Notes under the pieces: generated by a model | The model's input: only the letters and a program-made list of their open reading frames with translations | Told to the model about the DNA's origin: nothing | Databases searched by the model: none | Part shown: positions 32,414-44,519 of the stretch, one piece after another | Layout of the letters: each line of letters begins with the position of its first letter | Position numbering within the stretch: the stretch's first letter is position 1 | Program-made: the position numbers and the translations under genes | Origin: Phialophora verrucosa | Taxonomy: Eukaryota > Ascomycota > Eurotiomycetes > Chaetothyriales > Herpotrichiellaceae | Assembly: GCA_002099365.1 (NCBI GenBank) | Contig: MSED01000012.1 | Span: 1 to 64,000 of the forward strand | DNA length: 64,000 nucleotides | Direction: 5' to 3'

Positions 32414-33158
32414 GATGTCTGAGAAGCAACGAATGCAGCAATTCAAGCAAGAGAGATAGACTGCGTGCAGGTGTGAAGGAGAGGGGGGAGAGGATCCGTG
32501 ATCAAATAACTGGTTCGAGTTGCAGGGGTGAAGACGAGAGGAGAGAAGGTGGTGGAGGTCAAGGTGCTCGTCCGTGTCTAAATAAATTGTCGACTTGCAC
32601 ACCGCCCCTTTCGATATGCCTTATCCACACGCACACGCAAACGCAAACCCACGCCCACACATGGCCCAGAGCAATAGTGAACCATCTCTAGGCTTTTCGG
32701 AACCTAGCGTGTGCAACTCTAGGCCTGGTCGCCCTATCTTCTTGCAGCGTCCGCCGCTGTTGCTCAGGAACAGCTGCAAGAGGCGGGCGCTAAAGCGGGC
32801 AACGCGGCGGGGCAATGACGGCGCGGGGTCCGACCCCCCTAATCGGAGTGGGGGACGAACGCCATGTGCCCATTTTTGGATGTCGCACTTCCGCTTGACG
32901 TGACGAGCAGAAGCAGTGTGTGTTGGAATGTAACAATTGTTCAGCATTGTGGTTAACAGCCTAACAGTAGACAAAAGGACTTCAACGTTTGGGCTGAGAG
33001 TAGGATGCCTTCCACAGAATCACACGCCTGACAGAAACCATCCACGTGCCTGGTCAGGCTACCTCGTGCAGCCCTCCTCGATCTGGTATCCAATATTGAC
33101 GATTGTCAGTATTAAAGATGCAGTTTGGGTACATAACTCGCCTTCCGCTGCTGTATGC
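32414..33158. other. Intergenic between scytalone dehydratase and the vWA-Vint gene
   Basis: 745 bp. It includes a run of alternating CA-rich sequence (ACACGCACACGCAAACGC, about 32627-32644), probably in the promoter of the dehydratase gene. No coding sequence is supportable. Confidence 0.5.
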
Positions 33159-35557
33159 TCACACGCGGCACCTCATTCTCAAGCTCTTGCCCAACCCTCT
33201 GGCAACACGCTTGGCAGCCGTAGGCTGTGCGAACCCACAAGCCAGACCGGTCTTCGCTGTTCTCACCAGCCCGCCACATCGCAGATGTTGGTTCTTGTCC
33301 ATGGGCAGCCGAAGCGACGCCACAGCCACACGGCGATAGCTGCCAAAGAATGGATGCGCACGAACATCGTGCTTGCTCTGACTCTGACTGACAAGGCCAT
33401 GACCCAGCGTAACGCAGACTTGACCACCAATCTCGACGGCATGACCGCTCGGATGTCGAAATGGTGTGAGGAGGATCGAATAGACGCTGCCCTTGAAGGA
33501 GACGCTACGCGTGGCAACTTGATTAGGGAACACCCAGTGCCCCTCGTGCTTGATAGGATGCCATGGCGTGACCAGCAACTCTCCGATGCGACACAGTTTC
33601 TGCTTCTGGCCGCGGACTCGGGTTCTCAAGATCGCAGCGATGGCTCGTGCACCCGTGGGCGTCCAGACCAGCATGCCAGGCTGGAGGCTTTTGATCGGCT
33701 TCGAGTCCCCGTCGCCCATCTTGACGAGGCAATTTCCTTCGAAGCAAGGTGCGGAGCTTGAGTTGTAGCGGGCCATACTCACTTTCTTGTGTCCGACGAC
33801 CCGGCTTCCCGTCACCATCCCAAGCGCATTGTACGAATACACGACTCTTGGCGGGAGGGACGGCTTCGGGGCTGGGAGACTATCAAAAGCAGCGTCGAGC
33901 TCGGTCCGACATTGGACGAACAGCGGGCTGTCCTTGCCATAGAGCAACGGGCCAGGATCTTTGAAGGTATTGCACATCTGGCGTTGGTGAGCGTGAAGCA
34001 AGCTGGGAAGGTAATGACGGCCCCATTTCTGCCAGTAATTCTTGTCCTTCGTCGAGACGAGGGCTTTGGAGATTTGGCCGTGAGGCTCCTCGCCGACCAA
34101 GTCGTCGAGAAGGGATCTGACTTCGAGAGTGTCTCCAAATGGCGAAGATTGGATGGCCTTGACAATGTTGTTCAAGCGACTCTGAGCATCGACCAAGGCG
34201 TCTTTGCCTTTGACTGCCATATGCTCGCCATTACTCTTCAGTGGGAAAAGGGCTGATAAAAACTCGCAAATCTGTGCTCTGTGCATGTGGTAGTGGATCA
34301 AGTGCTGAGGTAGGGCTGGCCCGTCCGAGAACGTTGCATGGGCCTGGAATCCACGGGCGGAGCCATCAACGGCTCTGTAATTGAGTGTCGCAGTGATCAC
34401 AGTGTCTTCTGGTGTGGATGTCGGGCACATGAAAACCAGATCCCGAGATTGGCCATATTGGATATTACCAAGTTCCAGTAGATGGCCTCGAGTCCCCTGC
34501 AGCAGGGTCATGCCGCCAGTAGACTCCAAGGTGATATCCTTGGAGAGTTGGATCTCGAGCGACGCGGATGTCCCAGCTGTTGTATACAGGTTTGCTACAG
34601 AATGGACAAACGCGGTGCCAATCATGCCAGCATCGGGAATGAATGCGTAACTCCCTTTTCCTACCTCCGCAATCGACTGCATCAGCTCAGAGCGGATCTG
34701 ATAGCCAAATCCAAACGTATGAATCATGGGTATGGAGGCTCTCTTGCTAGCTGCATCTTTAAGCATGGGCCCCAGCTTGTTAATATACCTGGTACTCTTG
34801 ATCAGCAGATGGCAGGCACAACTCGACCAGATACCGTATCATACCCTTGCTTCGGGCACATGTGGTTTGGCATGCCATCTGTCAGAACGTAAAGGCCTTG
34901 AACATTGTCGACGAGCGCGGTTGTTGAAAACAGCTCCAAGCCACCACGGATACCAGCCCACAGGTTTGTGCTGGAGTCCTCCCGGAGCGATTCAATCCTC
35001 TGTGTTGTTCTCTTCTTTTCGCTTGCTGACATGAACGTGAGTTCCTGTACGACCTGTAAAATCGCGACATAATGTTACTAGACTGTCTCCATTGGGGTTG
35101 AGAGACTCACCGTCGCGTCATCTGAGAATGTCACGATTCCGAGCCTATCACCAGGCCCCAGAGTCTCCAAGATAGTCCTCGCTGCATGCTTCACGAGGTC
35201 AAGCACACTGAGCCCAGCCGCTTCTTCATCGTTGTCACCCGTGGCTTCGGGGAGCGGCGCGGCAGAAGCCATGCTTCCAGAGACATCGATAACAAGGATG
35301 ATGTCACACGAGGCGCGCTGGAGCCCATACTCCGGGACTTGGGGTGGTTGGACAGACACGATAATCGCATCGCTCTCCCGCAAGGTGTGAATCTCAATGA
35401 TAGCTTGATCTCCATGTGGTTTTGGTCGTGGTCGCAGTGCAAGTCGGGCAGGATTCTCCACCATGGTGAAATCTGCTGGCAATTGGTTCAGAGAATCGGG
35501 AACAGGAGCGGAAATAGACTGGAGGTGGTTATTGATTGCCTTAGCTCTGAGGACCAT
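33159..35557 (-). CDS. vWA-Vint protein: von Willebrand A domain plus Hint (intein-like) domain, 3 exons
   Basis: Exons 35557-35111, 35053-34845 and 34788-33159, with introns of 57 nt (GTGAGT...ACAG) and 56 nt (GTATGA...CCAG), give 761 residues. The vWA domain follows about residue 80 with a complete MIDAS start (DVSGSMA, Asp91, Ser93, Ser95) and later YVLTDGMPN. A beta-rich middle follows (Vwaint-like). Near residue 567 a Hint-fold Vint domain begins at APCFEGNCLVKM with the Cys typical of the splicing nucleophile, continues through LLVTPWHPIKHEGHWVFP and ends near GGQVCVTLGHGL...RAHPFFGSY. Vint domains are Hedgehog/intein relatives found with vWA in fungi and other eukaryotes; whether this one cleaves itself is unknown. 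No signal peptide is seen. Confidence 0.88.
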
Positions 35558-37079
35558 GCTGGAAAGTCGTTACAGGCAAAGCTGGTCCGAGCAAGGATGT
35601 TGTTTCTTGGACAGTCCGGCTCTTTGAAGCAGAGAGTAGCAAGCTGAATCGATGATTGCTTCTTGGTCTGAGAAAATGCTGAAAATGCTGGAGTCAAAGC
35701 AGCTCCATCACTTTATAGCTAACCTTTGACTCCCCCTGCCTCCAGTGACGGACGGAAATGTCGAACATACTTTTGCATCGCCCGCAAGGCTACTTCGCGG
35801 TGGACATTAAGAAATCCTTCTACACGATCCATCTCGACTCCCCCCTGGGGAGTTTGGCAGACTCTGCAACACAAGTGTTCAGCTTGCAGCCTACTAGTCT
35901 CACCGGCTGTGGAGGCAGCGATATCGTTGACATCAGGGACTGTCAACGATCAGGGACTTTGTCGAAGGGCAAAGTTTATGAGGCTGTCCATGGTGGAGAT
36001 ACTCGGTAGGGAGTACTCCAATGCTCCTTGTTTAAGCGCGGTAGCGGAACAAAGCAGTGTGAAGGGGCGCCTGATGCCTAGCGATTGCGCTCGAGTCATA
36101 TGCTGGATCGCGGGCCCGTGACCCAGCCTCCTCAATCCCCGCGCTAGCAGTGTATAGTGAGTGAGAGAACGCCTCTCGAGGCTGAAAGTCATGTGCCCTT
36201 TTGATAGAGGAGCAGCAGGAGAGCACAAAACCAAATTGCCTCGACTGTGCCTTGGAGTCCGTCGAAGCGGCTGAGGTGCTAGCTCCAGGGCCATTGGTGG
36301 GGACTTTGCCTCAAGCGGACCAATCATCGCGCAGAACAGTCAGCAGGACTTGGCGCTAATTTGCTGTGCAAGTGTTACTGTGTATGTACGAGTCTTGTGT
36401 ACGATGCTGAGATCTTGAGATATTACCGAGTATTAGGTACGAGTACTATGATGACCCAGGACCTTTGGAAAAAGTTTCGGAAGAACGTTGGTCAAAGTTC
36501 TCGTCTCCTGGGTTCAAGGGGCATCCACAAGATAGACTTTCAAAAATGGTGGTTTGTGTGGACTTAAGAGGCAGCGCTGTTGCAGCCGCATCATCCTTGC
36601 CTCTCTTAAGTCCTCTTCGAATACCTCTAGTGCCAAGGTAGACATGGGAATCATTGGTGACCTCTGCCTCGAGGAGTGCTCGGGAGTTGCATTCTCAGCG
36701 TTCATACGCATGCAAACCCTGTATTCAAATATGCACTGTGTTCATCCGCTCAGTGGTCAATCATGTTGCACAGCGCCGAGCACGGGTGCGGGTTCGCGGC
36801 CGCCCACGCATCTTAGTCATCGGACCAGTGGCGATACGATGATGTCGCCTTGGGACTGTGTGCTATCCTGGGCTTGACCTGTTTTGACAGGAGTCAGATG
36901 TGTCCTACTTCGTCGGTTCCTTCGGCCAAGAAATGCAATATTAGTCAATCGAGCGGCCGCAGGCTTGGAAAAGAACAACACGAGCGACTGACTTGACGCA
37001 GTGGAAAGTCGTGGTCAAAGGCAAATGAGTAGGTGAAATCGCGGAAAACCCTCCCACTGGCGTAGGGTAGATATGAGGG
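35558..37079. other. Intergenic between the divergent vWA-Vint and SDR genes
   Basis: 1.5 kb serving as promoter region for two genes reading away from each other. Short frames up to 131 codons have no domain and mostly no ATG. Confidence 0.5.
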
Positions 37080-37087
37080 TATAAAAG
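37080..37087 (+). promoter_or_regulatory. TATA box of the SDR gene
   Basis: TATAAAAG, 133 bp upstream of the chosen ATG at 37220. It suggests a strong, regulated promoter with a leader of about 100 nt. Confidence 0.6.
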
Positions 37088-37219
37088 ACCTCGTGGTCCC
37101 AAGGACGACGCTCGTTGAAACCTTTCAAAGCCGCACAGAGGAACTCCAGAGCAACAATTCACATCTTAGCGAATCCAAAAACAATCACCGATTCCGTTGC
37201 ATCCGCACTGCCTTCCAAC

Positions 37220-38242
37220 ATGGGCTCGCTTTCTCCGAAAAATGAGACAATTCTCATTACCGGCATCTCAGGTTTTGTTGCGTCTTGGATTGCACATTCA
37301 TTTCTGGATGCCGGATACAGTGTTCGTGGGACGGTTCGATCTGAACGTTCCATTGATCATATCAAGAAGACACACGCGGAACATGCCGATCGATTGTCAT
37401 TTGTCGTTGTCCCAGACATGGCCGCGCCCGATGCCCTCAACGAAGCCGTTAAAGGGGTAGCCGGGGTCATCCATACTGCCAACCCCTTCATCCTCGCTCC
37501 CAAGGACAACGAGGAAGAACTTTTGAAGCCATCCATTTCCGGGGTCATTAACATCCTCAAAGCCGCAGCCAACGAAGGTCCAACGCTGCGTCGTGTTGTT
37601 TTAACCGCTTCTTTTGCTTGCATCCTGGATCTTGGCAAAGGTCTTCGTCCTGGCTTCACATACGACGAGTCAGCTTGGAATCCTGCGACGTATGAGGAAG
37701 CCAAAGCTTCGTCCAACGGTGGTTTCACTTACTGCGCGGCAAAGGCTCTGGCCGAGAAGGCGGCTTGGGACTGGATCGAGAAAAACAAGCCATCTTTCTC
37801 ATTCTCCTCCATCAACCCCCCTTGGATCTTCGGTCCAACCCTTGGAGGCGTCCAATCCCTTGACCACCTGAATGAATCGACCGAGGCAATTTGGAAGCTT
37901 ATCAACGGGTCCGCCAAAGAAGTGCCGCCAATTGACTTTGCAGGCTTCTGCGATGTGAGGGATATCGCATTAGCCCACCTGAAGGCGTATGAGCTCGAAG
38001 AGGCTGGAGGTCAGCGATTCCTCACCGGATCTCATTTTGACTATCAAATTGCGGTGGACTCTTTGAGAGCAGACTTCCCCCAGATTAGGGACCGTATACC
38101 TGAAGGAACTCCGGGTCGATCAGAGACAACGTACGAGATCAACCATAGCAGAGCGGAGCAAGTGTTGGGCGTCAAGTTCACCCCGTTGAATGTGACATTG
38201 AAGGACACGGTTGAAGATCTCCTGAGAGCAGAAGGGAAATAG
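37220..38242 (+). CDS. Extended SDR: NAD(P)-dependent ketoreductase of the Gre2/dihydroflavonol-reductase type
   Basis: 340 residues. I chose the ATG at 37220 because the Rossmann motif starts 13 residues later; the frame is open further upstream but contains no family sequence. It shows TGISGFVA (14-21) for cofactor binding, Ser131 in VVLTASFA, and the catalytic YCAAK (Tyr171, Lys175). SINPPWIFGP follows the active-site helix as in dihydroflavonol reductase and methylglyoxal reductase relatives. These enzymes reduce small ketones and aldehydes. Arg38 near VRGTVRS favours NADPH. Single exon, same strand as the bHLH gene further right. Confidence 0.9.
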   Translation: MGSLSPKNETILITGISGFVASWIAHSFLDAGYSVRGTVRSERSIDHIKKTHAEHADRLSFVVVPDMAAPDALNEAVKGVAGVIHTANPFILAPKDNEEELLKPSISGVINILKAAANEGPTLRRVVLTASFACILDLGKGLRPGFTYDESAWNPATYEEAKASSNGGFTYCAAKALAEKAAWDWIEKNKPSFSFSSINPPWIFGPTLGGVQSLDHLNESTEAIWKLINGSAKEVPPIDFAGFCDVRDIALAHLKAYELEEAGGQRFLTGSHFDYQIAVDSLRADFPQIRDRIPEGTPGRSETTYEINHSRAEQVLGVKFTPLNVTLKDTVEDLLRAEGK

Positions 38243-41200
38243 GTGTCATGAGAGCCTACCACGTGCGACAAGGCGGCTTGCTCAAGTCCGGACTGTTTTA
38301 AGAGCTATGGATAGGTCAATAAGCACCCTCATGATCAGTGAAAACCCCCATTGACAGAGTTGAGAGACGAGATGGTCCTGCTTGCTTTACTTTCCCGCAC
38401 GAGCGAGGACTCCTCTTGAATCAACTTTAAGGCAACTGCGATGTACATGTGTCACTCGTCACCAACGAAGTAGTACGGGATAATTTGTCTTGTTATATGT
38501 ATTCGCATGCGACAATGTCGGGCATCGAACAGCACAGCCTGTTGACGAACCTCTCTCTCGACATCCTGAGACTGTAGGTCTCTCGAAGCATCGATTCCAG
38601 CGCTTTCTTTCGGGAACACCGTGGAAGTCCAGAAGCGACAGTCCAGCTCAAGCCCGTGCTGACATAGACCCAATCTTGCTAGAGTCTGTAAGGGCAGTGA
38701 ATGTCAATCTTGTCGACAAACTGAAGGACGTCGTCAGATGGCCTAGTACGAGCCGTGATGCTACTGAGCGCAAGGAGGGGTTCCTGCTACATCCACACTG
38801 TCCTCTTGCTGCTGCATTCTGTCTCTCTTTAGATTGGATCTCCTCTGAAGAACACCTCAAGAATCTGCGACGTGTTCTGGCACAACCCAGGGAGATGAAG
38901 CTGTCTTGCTCAGGTTTCCAGCTACGGTTTGGTAAGGAACTCAATTTCCGATGTTATCCAAATGGAAGGAGAAGGTTAGCACAATGAGTTTAGCTGACTA
39001 GCCAGACATGGTCATTGAATCAAGTTGAAGACAGAGGCGTTCGTGCCGAAAATCCGGGATCGCGAGTAATCGAGTCTCCACGCCACGACAGGACAGGGAT
39101 TCTGAGTGGATGGCATCCTCGTCCGATTGAACACAGTGTGTACTCGTACAAGTATTCGATCTACCGCGATTACCTCGCGCAACCCTGGGACCGCAGTACT
39201 TTCAGCCTGTGGGTTCTGGCCATCAATAGTCGGAGAAAAGTGAGGCTCGAAAACGAGTTGAAACATGGAAACGGCAAAGATCGACAAGCGCGAATGAGGT
39301 GATAGAACATAGCTTGCACAATTTGCAAGATTTGATAGGCCCTCCACGCCATCTTGGTTGGAGAACGCTCGTCGGGCTTGAGCGCGCGTTGCCAGGATGC
39401 GAGCCGTCCCTTTAGGGGCAGCGAGGAAGGGGCAGAGACATCGTCGTGTTCGGCGACCAGGCCCCAAAGCAGCATAGTTTCATCAATGTCGGGCAATCGA
39501 CTAGCAGGTGGCTACCACCACGACATGCTTGGCTTGACCTATCGGATGTGTAAGAGATTCCTGCTGGTTCCTGGCTTGGTGATGGACACTTCACGGGAGC
39601 ACCCCGTACCCGTCGAGCTGAGCTGAAAACAAGGTGAATCTTGTTTTCGCGGCCGGTTTCGGTCGCACGGAGAGAGGCAAAATGGATCGGTCATGAGGGG
39701 ACGATCAGTCAAATTGCGCAGCAGGACACGCGGTGGCCACGAGTGGAATGGCATCGTCCGACAAACGATGGAAGGGGTAGGGGAAAGGATTGGCGGGCTG
39801 TGGGCACTTCTACTCGTAGTTAGGTCGGGAGACTGGCAGAAAGCCTGTTGATGGGCTGCAGGTGACGGCGCACGTGGCTGAAGCCCATCGCCTCTTCGAC
39901 CCCGGATGCTTGGAAACAGATAAAGGGTCCAGCACTGCTGCGATCGCGGGCCCGGGCAAATCCAAGGGAGGGTTCTGGCCTCTCTCTGGAGAACATGATC
40001 TGCATCTCTATGACCGGTAGATTAGCAAAATTTGCATGTGGGCACTGGAGCAGTCGGGTGGTATGGGTGCTCTGACACGCTGGGATGAGATTGATGGCGA
40101 AGATGGTGCTTCATCTTTGACAGGAGGGGAGGGGCACAATCGCGGCGGACGAGTACGAGTAATGGTCGACCAGTCGCTCCGCATCCTCGCACCGCTCGCA
40201 CCGCTCGGTCACAGGTGCCTCCTTCCCACGTTTTCACGTTCCTGTGCTCAAACCAGATCTGCAGTGGCCAATGCGAGTGCCGACCATGTGAAACACCAGC
40301 TGCCTGTGTTTTGTACTGTGTACGCTGCAGAAATGAACTCCTTTCCGCCCCACGGGGCCGACGCTGCTTGGTTTACGCAGTAGCCAGTACGTCTACGGTA
40401 GATGACCATGCTTTATCGCTTTATCAGAACAGGCAGATCCGGCCCTGGTGAGTGATACATCGTGCCCAAATTGACCATCGTTGGCGTGGTATAACCTAAG
40501 GGCTAGGTAACTTTCATGCCCACCGCAAAGCCTGAAGACAGCTAGTCGAAGCATGAAAGAGGAATGGAGGGTCCGGGAGTGAAAGATGGCAACCAGGATT
40601 AGGCATGGGTCCCCAGCAGTCCAGTAGCCAGTTAGCCCATTCCGGCCTCTGCCATGTCGACTCGACGACTTGTCCACGCACCAGCAGCAGCAATAGACAT
40701 CTCCACGTTTGAGCGTCGTTCGAGTCCCCAACTCTCTTGCATCTGTATCTCTTGCCTCTCAAACTGGAATTTCTGCATCTTGCTTCTGACTTGACTTGCT
40801 TCTTCTGTTCGTTGCATGCTGGAATCACGCTCGGCGTCTCTTCTTCCTCCACTCGCCATTTGGCACATGTTCCGGAAAGGACACCACTATCTTTCGCATC
40901 CGATCGCATCTCCGATCTAGCACTTGCGCCTGCACCCTGGCTCCTGGGCGCATTCTTACATACGACCGTTTGACTGCGCTCTGGATATTTTGACTGCTGC
41001 AGTACATCGCACCTCCTATCTTCGCTCCGCAACCGACGCTTCCCTTGGTTGACCTGCGCTGTGCTGTTGGCCTTCAACTTCCGGCCTTTTTGACTGCAGG
41101 CTTAATTCCCTCAGGAATCGTAATAGCTGAAGCCCGGCTTTGCGCTCTACCGGGGCTCGCTCAAATCATTACCCTGCCGTCTACCGACGACCGGCCCTTG

Positions 41201-41789
41201 TACGACTATTGCTCCCGCAATTTCACCCACTCGAACCACACTCCCTTTCGTGATTATTCGCTGGAAAGCTACATCACTTCGATCCTGCTCCACGATCTCC
41301 CGCACCACGTTTTTGGGCGAACAAACATCGAACGGCGTGCGTTCTTGCGAGAAAGAGAAATCGATCCGGCGCATACCGATTTGACCTGTGTTGACCTGGT
41401 CCTACCTCTCATCTTCACCCTCGTCGACTAGCCAATACGACAGCCTTCCAGTGAAGAACTCCGCGAGGAAACCGCTGAAGCCAGGGCCGCAGACCATTAT
41501 CATTTGAGTGATCTCCTACCGGCAGGAGTGAGCTGGATCTCAGCATATTTTCTCGACAAGCACTGTACCACCGAAAGCTGCGGTGTCAGCTTCCCTGAAT
41601 CACCTGTTCGAACGGGTACTTTTCACGCTTCCCCCTCCGGAAGCTACGGGCCAATAAGTTGCTCTATCGCTGGAGTCTTGGACAACGGGCCTAGGGACTT
41701 TCGATCCACGTTAGAACAGCCATATGCGCGACAGCGCCGTCTTGCTCGCTATCTGAGCTAGTCAAATCGAACACATCAACGATTTCCCC
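38243..41789. other. Long gene-poor stretch upstream of the bHLH gene
   Basis: 3.5 kb without a protein that I can support. Frames up to 187 codons overlap on both strands and lack domains. From about 40,740 to 41,400 the plus strand is pyrimidine-rich (runs such as TTCTTCTGTTCGTT and CTCTTCTTCCTCC), as in the promoters and leaders of fungal regulatory genes. Most of this is probably the control region and leader of the bHLH gene, and a non-coding RNA cannot be excluded. Confidence 0.5.
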
Positions 41790-43343
41790 ATGATGGAAAC
41801 CACGAGCCACCGTCCATGGGAGTCAAATCCCCCTCCCAGTCTTCCGCAAACGAACCAAACTCTGCCCTCGATAGCTTCTTTGACCTCAAAGATGCCTGCC
41901 CAATCACTTGATAGAGCCCCTTCAGAGCTTTCGATCCTTCCACCGCAAAGAGATTCGGGGAGCTGGATGACTCCTGGGACACGTTCGTATATCCCATCTT
42001 ACTGACCTGCAGATGAGAGGCTGACCACTGCACACCTAGTATCAGGATCATCCACGAATTCTATGCCGTACTTGAACTCTGCCCACTCCCCGACCGGCCC
42101 AGGTCTGTCGCCCTACACTCCGGATAACCCTACGGCTCCCCCAGCACCTTTCAACAGCAATGGTATACACCAACCCTCCAATGGCCTCGCAGCCCCTACA
42201 TCTGACCCATCTACGCATCCAAACCGGGGAAGTGGCGATTTTAACGACTCACGAAGGAGCAGCGTTGCCTCCAACGGCATCCACGCCGGAATGAACAATC
42301 TGGTGCTGGGGCCGACCTCTCCTTATACCAGCAACAATGCATCTCAGACTTCGCTCGTCTCTGGTTTGCAAAGAGAACGAGGAATACAAACCAATGGATA
42401 TCCCGGCGGGAGTGGTCGGTATTCGACGATGAGTGGTGGGTCGATCTCGTCTTTCGGGTCCGCGCGAGGCGGAAGAGGCGGCTTTGCCGCAGGTCGAGTA
42501 GCACCTCCCATTCTGGAGAATCCTAAACAAGAGGTCTACAGTGCGGAAGCGCCGACTCGTGGCCAAGCCTATGCTTTTCCGGACCCAGATGCGCCGCGGC
42601 CGCCGGGACGGCCGCCTTCAGAGTTTTCGCGCAGGAATAGTTTTGCCGAGTCATTTACTAGCAGTATTCTGACAGTCGAGTCGTCCAGATTGCCACCCGG
42701 GCAGCACGGTACGGATGCAGCTGGCTAGTTGTCTTTACCAAAGCTAACACTACCAGAACTTCCCGAGGCTCACCATCACAGCCTACAACACAAGCAGATC
42801 GATAGTCTCCGGGGCGACCCAGATTCGCCCAATGGCACTACTCCATACAGTCGTACACCGGAGCTCCGAGTTACTCACAAGCTCGCGGAGCGCAAGAGGA
42901 GGAGCGAGATGAAGGACTGCTTTGAACAGCTACGGACTAGACTACCATCCAGTCAGAACAACAAGTCGAGTAAATGGGAAACTCTGTCGAGAGGTGAGGA
43001 TCTACCGTGACGATCGCAGGATGCGCACTAATCAGCCATAGCCATCGATTATATCACCCACCTAGAAATGCAGAACAAGCAACAGCGTGCCGAGTCCGAA
43101 GGTCAGAGACTCAAGATGGCAGAGCTGGAGGCCAAGATGATGGAGATGAGTCGCCAGATGCAGAGCATACAGCAGTCACAAGGGTCCTTTCCTCCTCCAC
43201 CCAACGTCATGCCGCAGAGCCCACTGGAATATGGCTCTCATTATAACAACCACGTCAACGGTGCAAATGAACCTGCACGCACACTCCCGCCAATCATGAA
43301 CAACAACTCCATGCAAGGCATACAATATGATGACAGACGATAG
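41790..43343 (+). CDS. bHLH transcription factor, 4 exons
   Basis: Proposed exons 41790-41982, 42046-42708, 42757-42993 and 43042-43343, giving 464 residues. The last two introns (48 nt each) are secure: the first has a GCTAAC branch site and the junctions restore the frame exactly across the bHLH. The first intron (GTTCGT...TCAG, 63 nt) is less certain. The N-terminal 285 residues are low-complexity, rich in Ser, Pro, Asn and Gly. The basic region THKLAERKRRSEMK (about 325-338) contains the His, Glu and Arg positions that contact a CANNTG box. Helix-loop-helix follows to about 375 (KWETLSRAIDYITHLE), continuing into a Met/Gln/Glu-rich coiled coil. It is nuclear by inference. Target genes are unknown. 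Confidence 0.88.
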
Positions 43344-44519
43344 CCGCATCCTCAGGACTCGGCTTGAAGATTTCGGCGCTTTCCGGGTTGCAACCCTGTT
43401 TTGGCCTTTGACGCCAACTTTTCGTTCATCAACTTCCGAACTTGTGCTCTCAGCAAAAGCTAGAGCCTTCAGCAGGAGGCCTCAATTTCTTTCGGGGACG
43501 GTGGAATTTGGATTGATTTATGATACCACGCGCACGGCAATACGCTCGCAAGAACAGAGCAAAATACGGTACTGGACAGTGCCAGGACTTTGGAGTTGCA
43601 ATTGTATGATTGCAAAAACTATTATGTGCTATAGCTAGGGACAGCTTCTCAACTGTTAGATAATCTGGCGCTCTTTAAGCTGTGGAACCGAGACAGTTTT
43701 TGTATATGACGAGCATTGAAACAGAGCCGTACGATGTCCGGAGATGATTGTGTCACAGCCTCGCCAGCTGTTGGTGCAGCCTTGTGAGACGCCCAGCAGT
43801 GATTGGCTCTGGGCTCTTCATCTCTCGCCCGGTGACCGCGCGCTTAATTTCAACTCGGTCAAATTTCAACCTCCAGTCATCATCTCTCTATGCGACCTCT
43901 GAATCATTTTCGTGACCGGGACGCTTGTCAGCCAAACATATGCAAGGCTCGCCTGAGAAAGCTATGTTTGGGACTTCCACGAGGCCCATAGAGCCGCAAG
44001 CTCGAGTCCAAAGAATGCCGCCCCAAGCCAGAGCCTCAAACACCAGTGGCTCGGGATCCAGGAAGCCTGCCTCGTCTGAGAATAAACTCATCAGATCGTG
44101 GCTCGCTCTTCTGTACAAGACTTGTTTCCAAGCGCGATCTGATGTCGCCTCTTAAGATCTCTCTCTGCCAGACCGGTACCCACTTTTGATTCAGGGCAGT
44201 TGATCGTATCCTTCACCTGTCTTTCGCAAGTCTCACCTTTCCTATTGTCCTTTCTTTTTCACTGTATCTCCTACACAGCAGTTGATTCATTTCCATTTGC
44301 ACTATCCATACTTCCATCCAAGGCAGGGTAACATTACTTGAAACGATCTCACTTGTTTTCCCAGCAACAAAATGCTTCCAGTAGACACGAGGCGGTTCAA
44401 CTGAATCTGGGCTGCACAGTCGACCCCGTGTCATACATGATAAACGAAGGCATGCGAGCTTTTCCCTCAATCTACCGCAGCACTGCGCTTTTTTCTCAAC
44501 ACCCTCAGCTTCACCGACT
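43344..44519. other. Intergenic between the bHLH gene and the large membrane-protein gene
   Basis: 1.18 kb containing the 3' end of the bHLH gene and the promoter and pyrimidine-rich leader of the next gene. No supportable coding sequence. Confidence 0.5.

Noticed and set aside
33159..34766. Extra introns in the third exon of the vWA-Vint gene at a GTGAGT near 33785
   Set aside because: The possible introns are only 26-46 nt long, and the longer one would remove the Vint cysteine. The uninterrupted frame matches the family.
37220..38242. The SDR as the trihydroxynaphthalene reductase partner of scytalone dehydratase
   Set aside because: It is an extended SDR of the Gre2/dihydroflavonol-reductase type, whereas melanin naphthol reductases are classical SDRs with a different motif order.
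38490..38987. A 165-codon frame in the gene-poor stretch
   Set aside because: No domain, not clearly protein-like, and it is overlapped by frames of similar length on the other strand.
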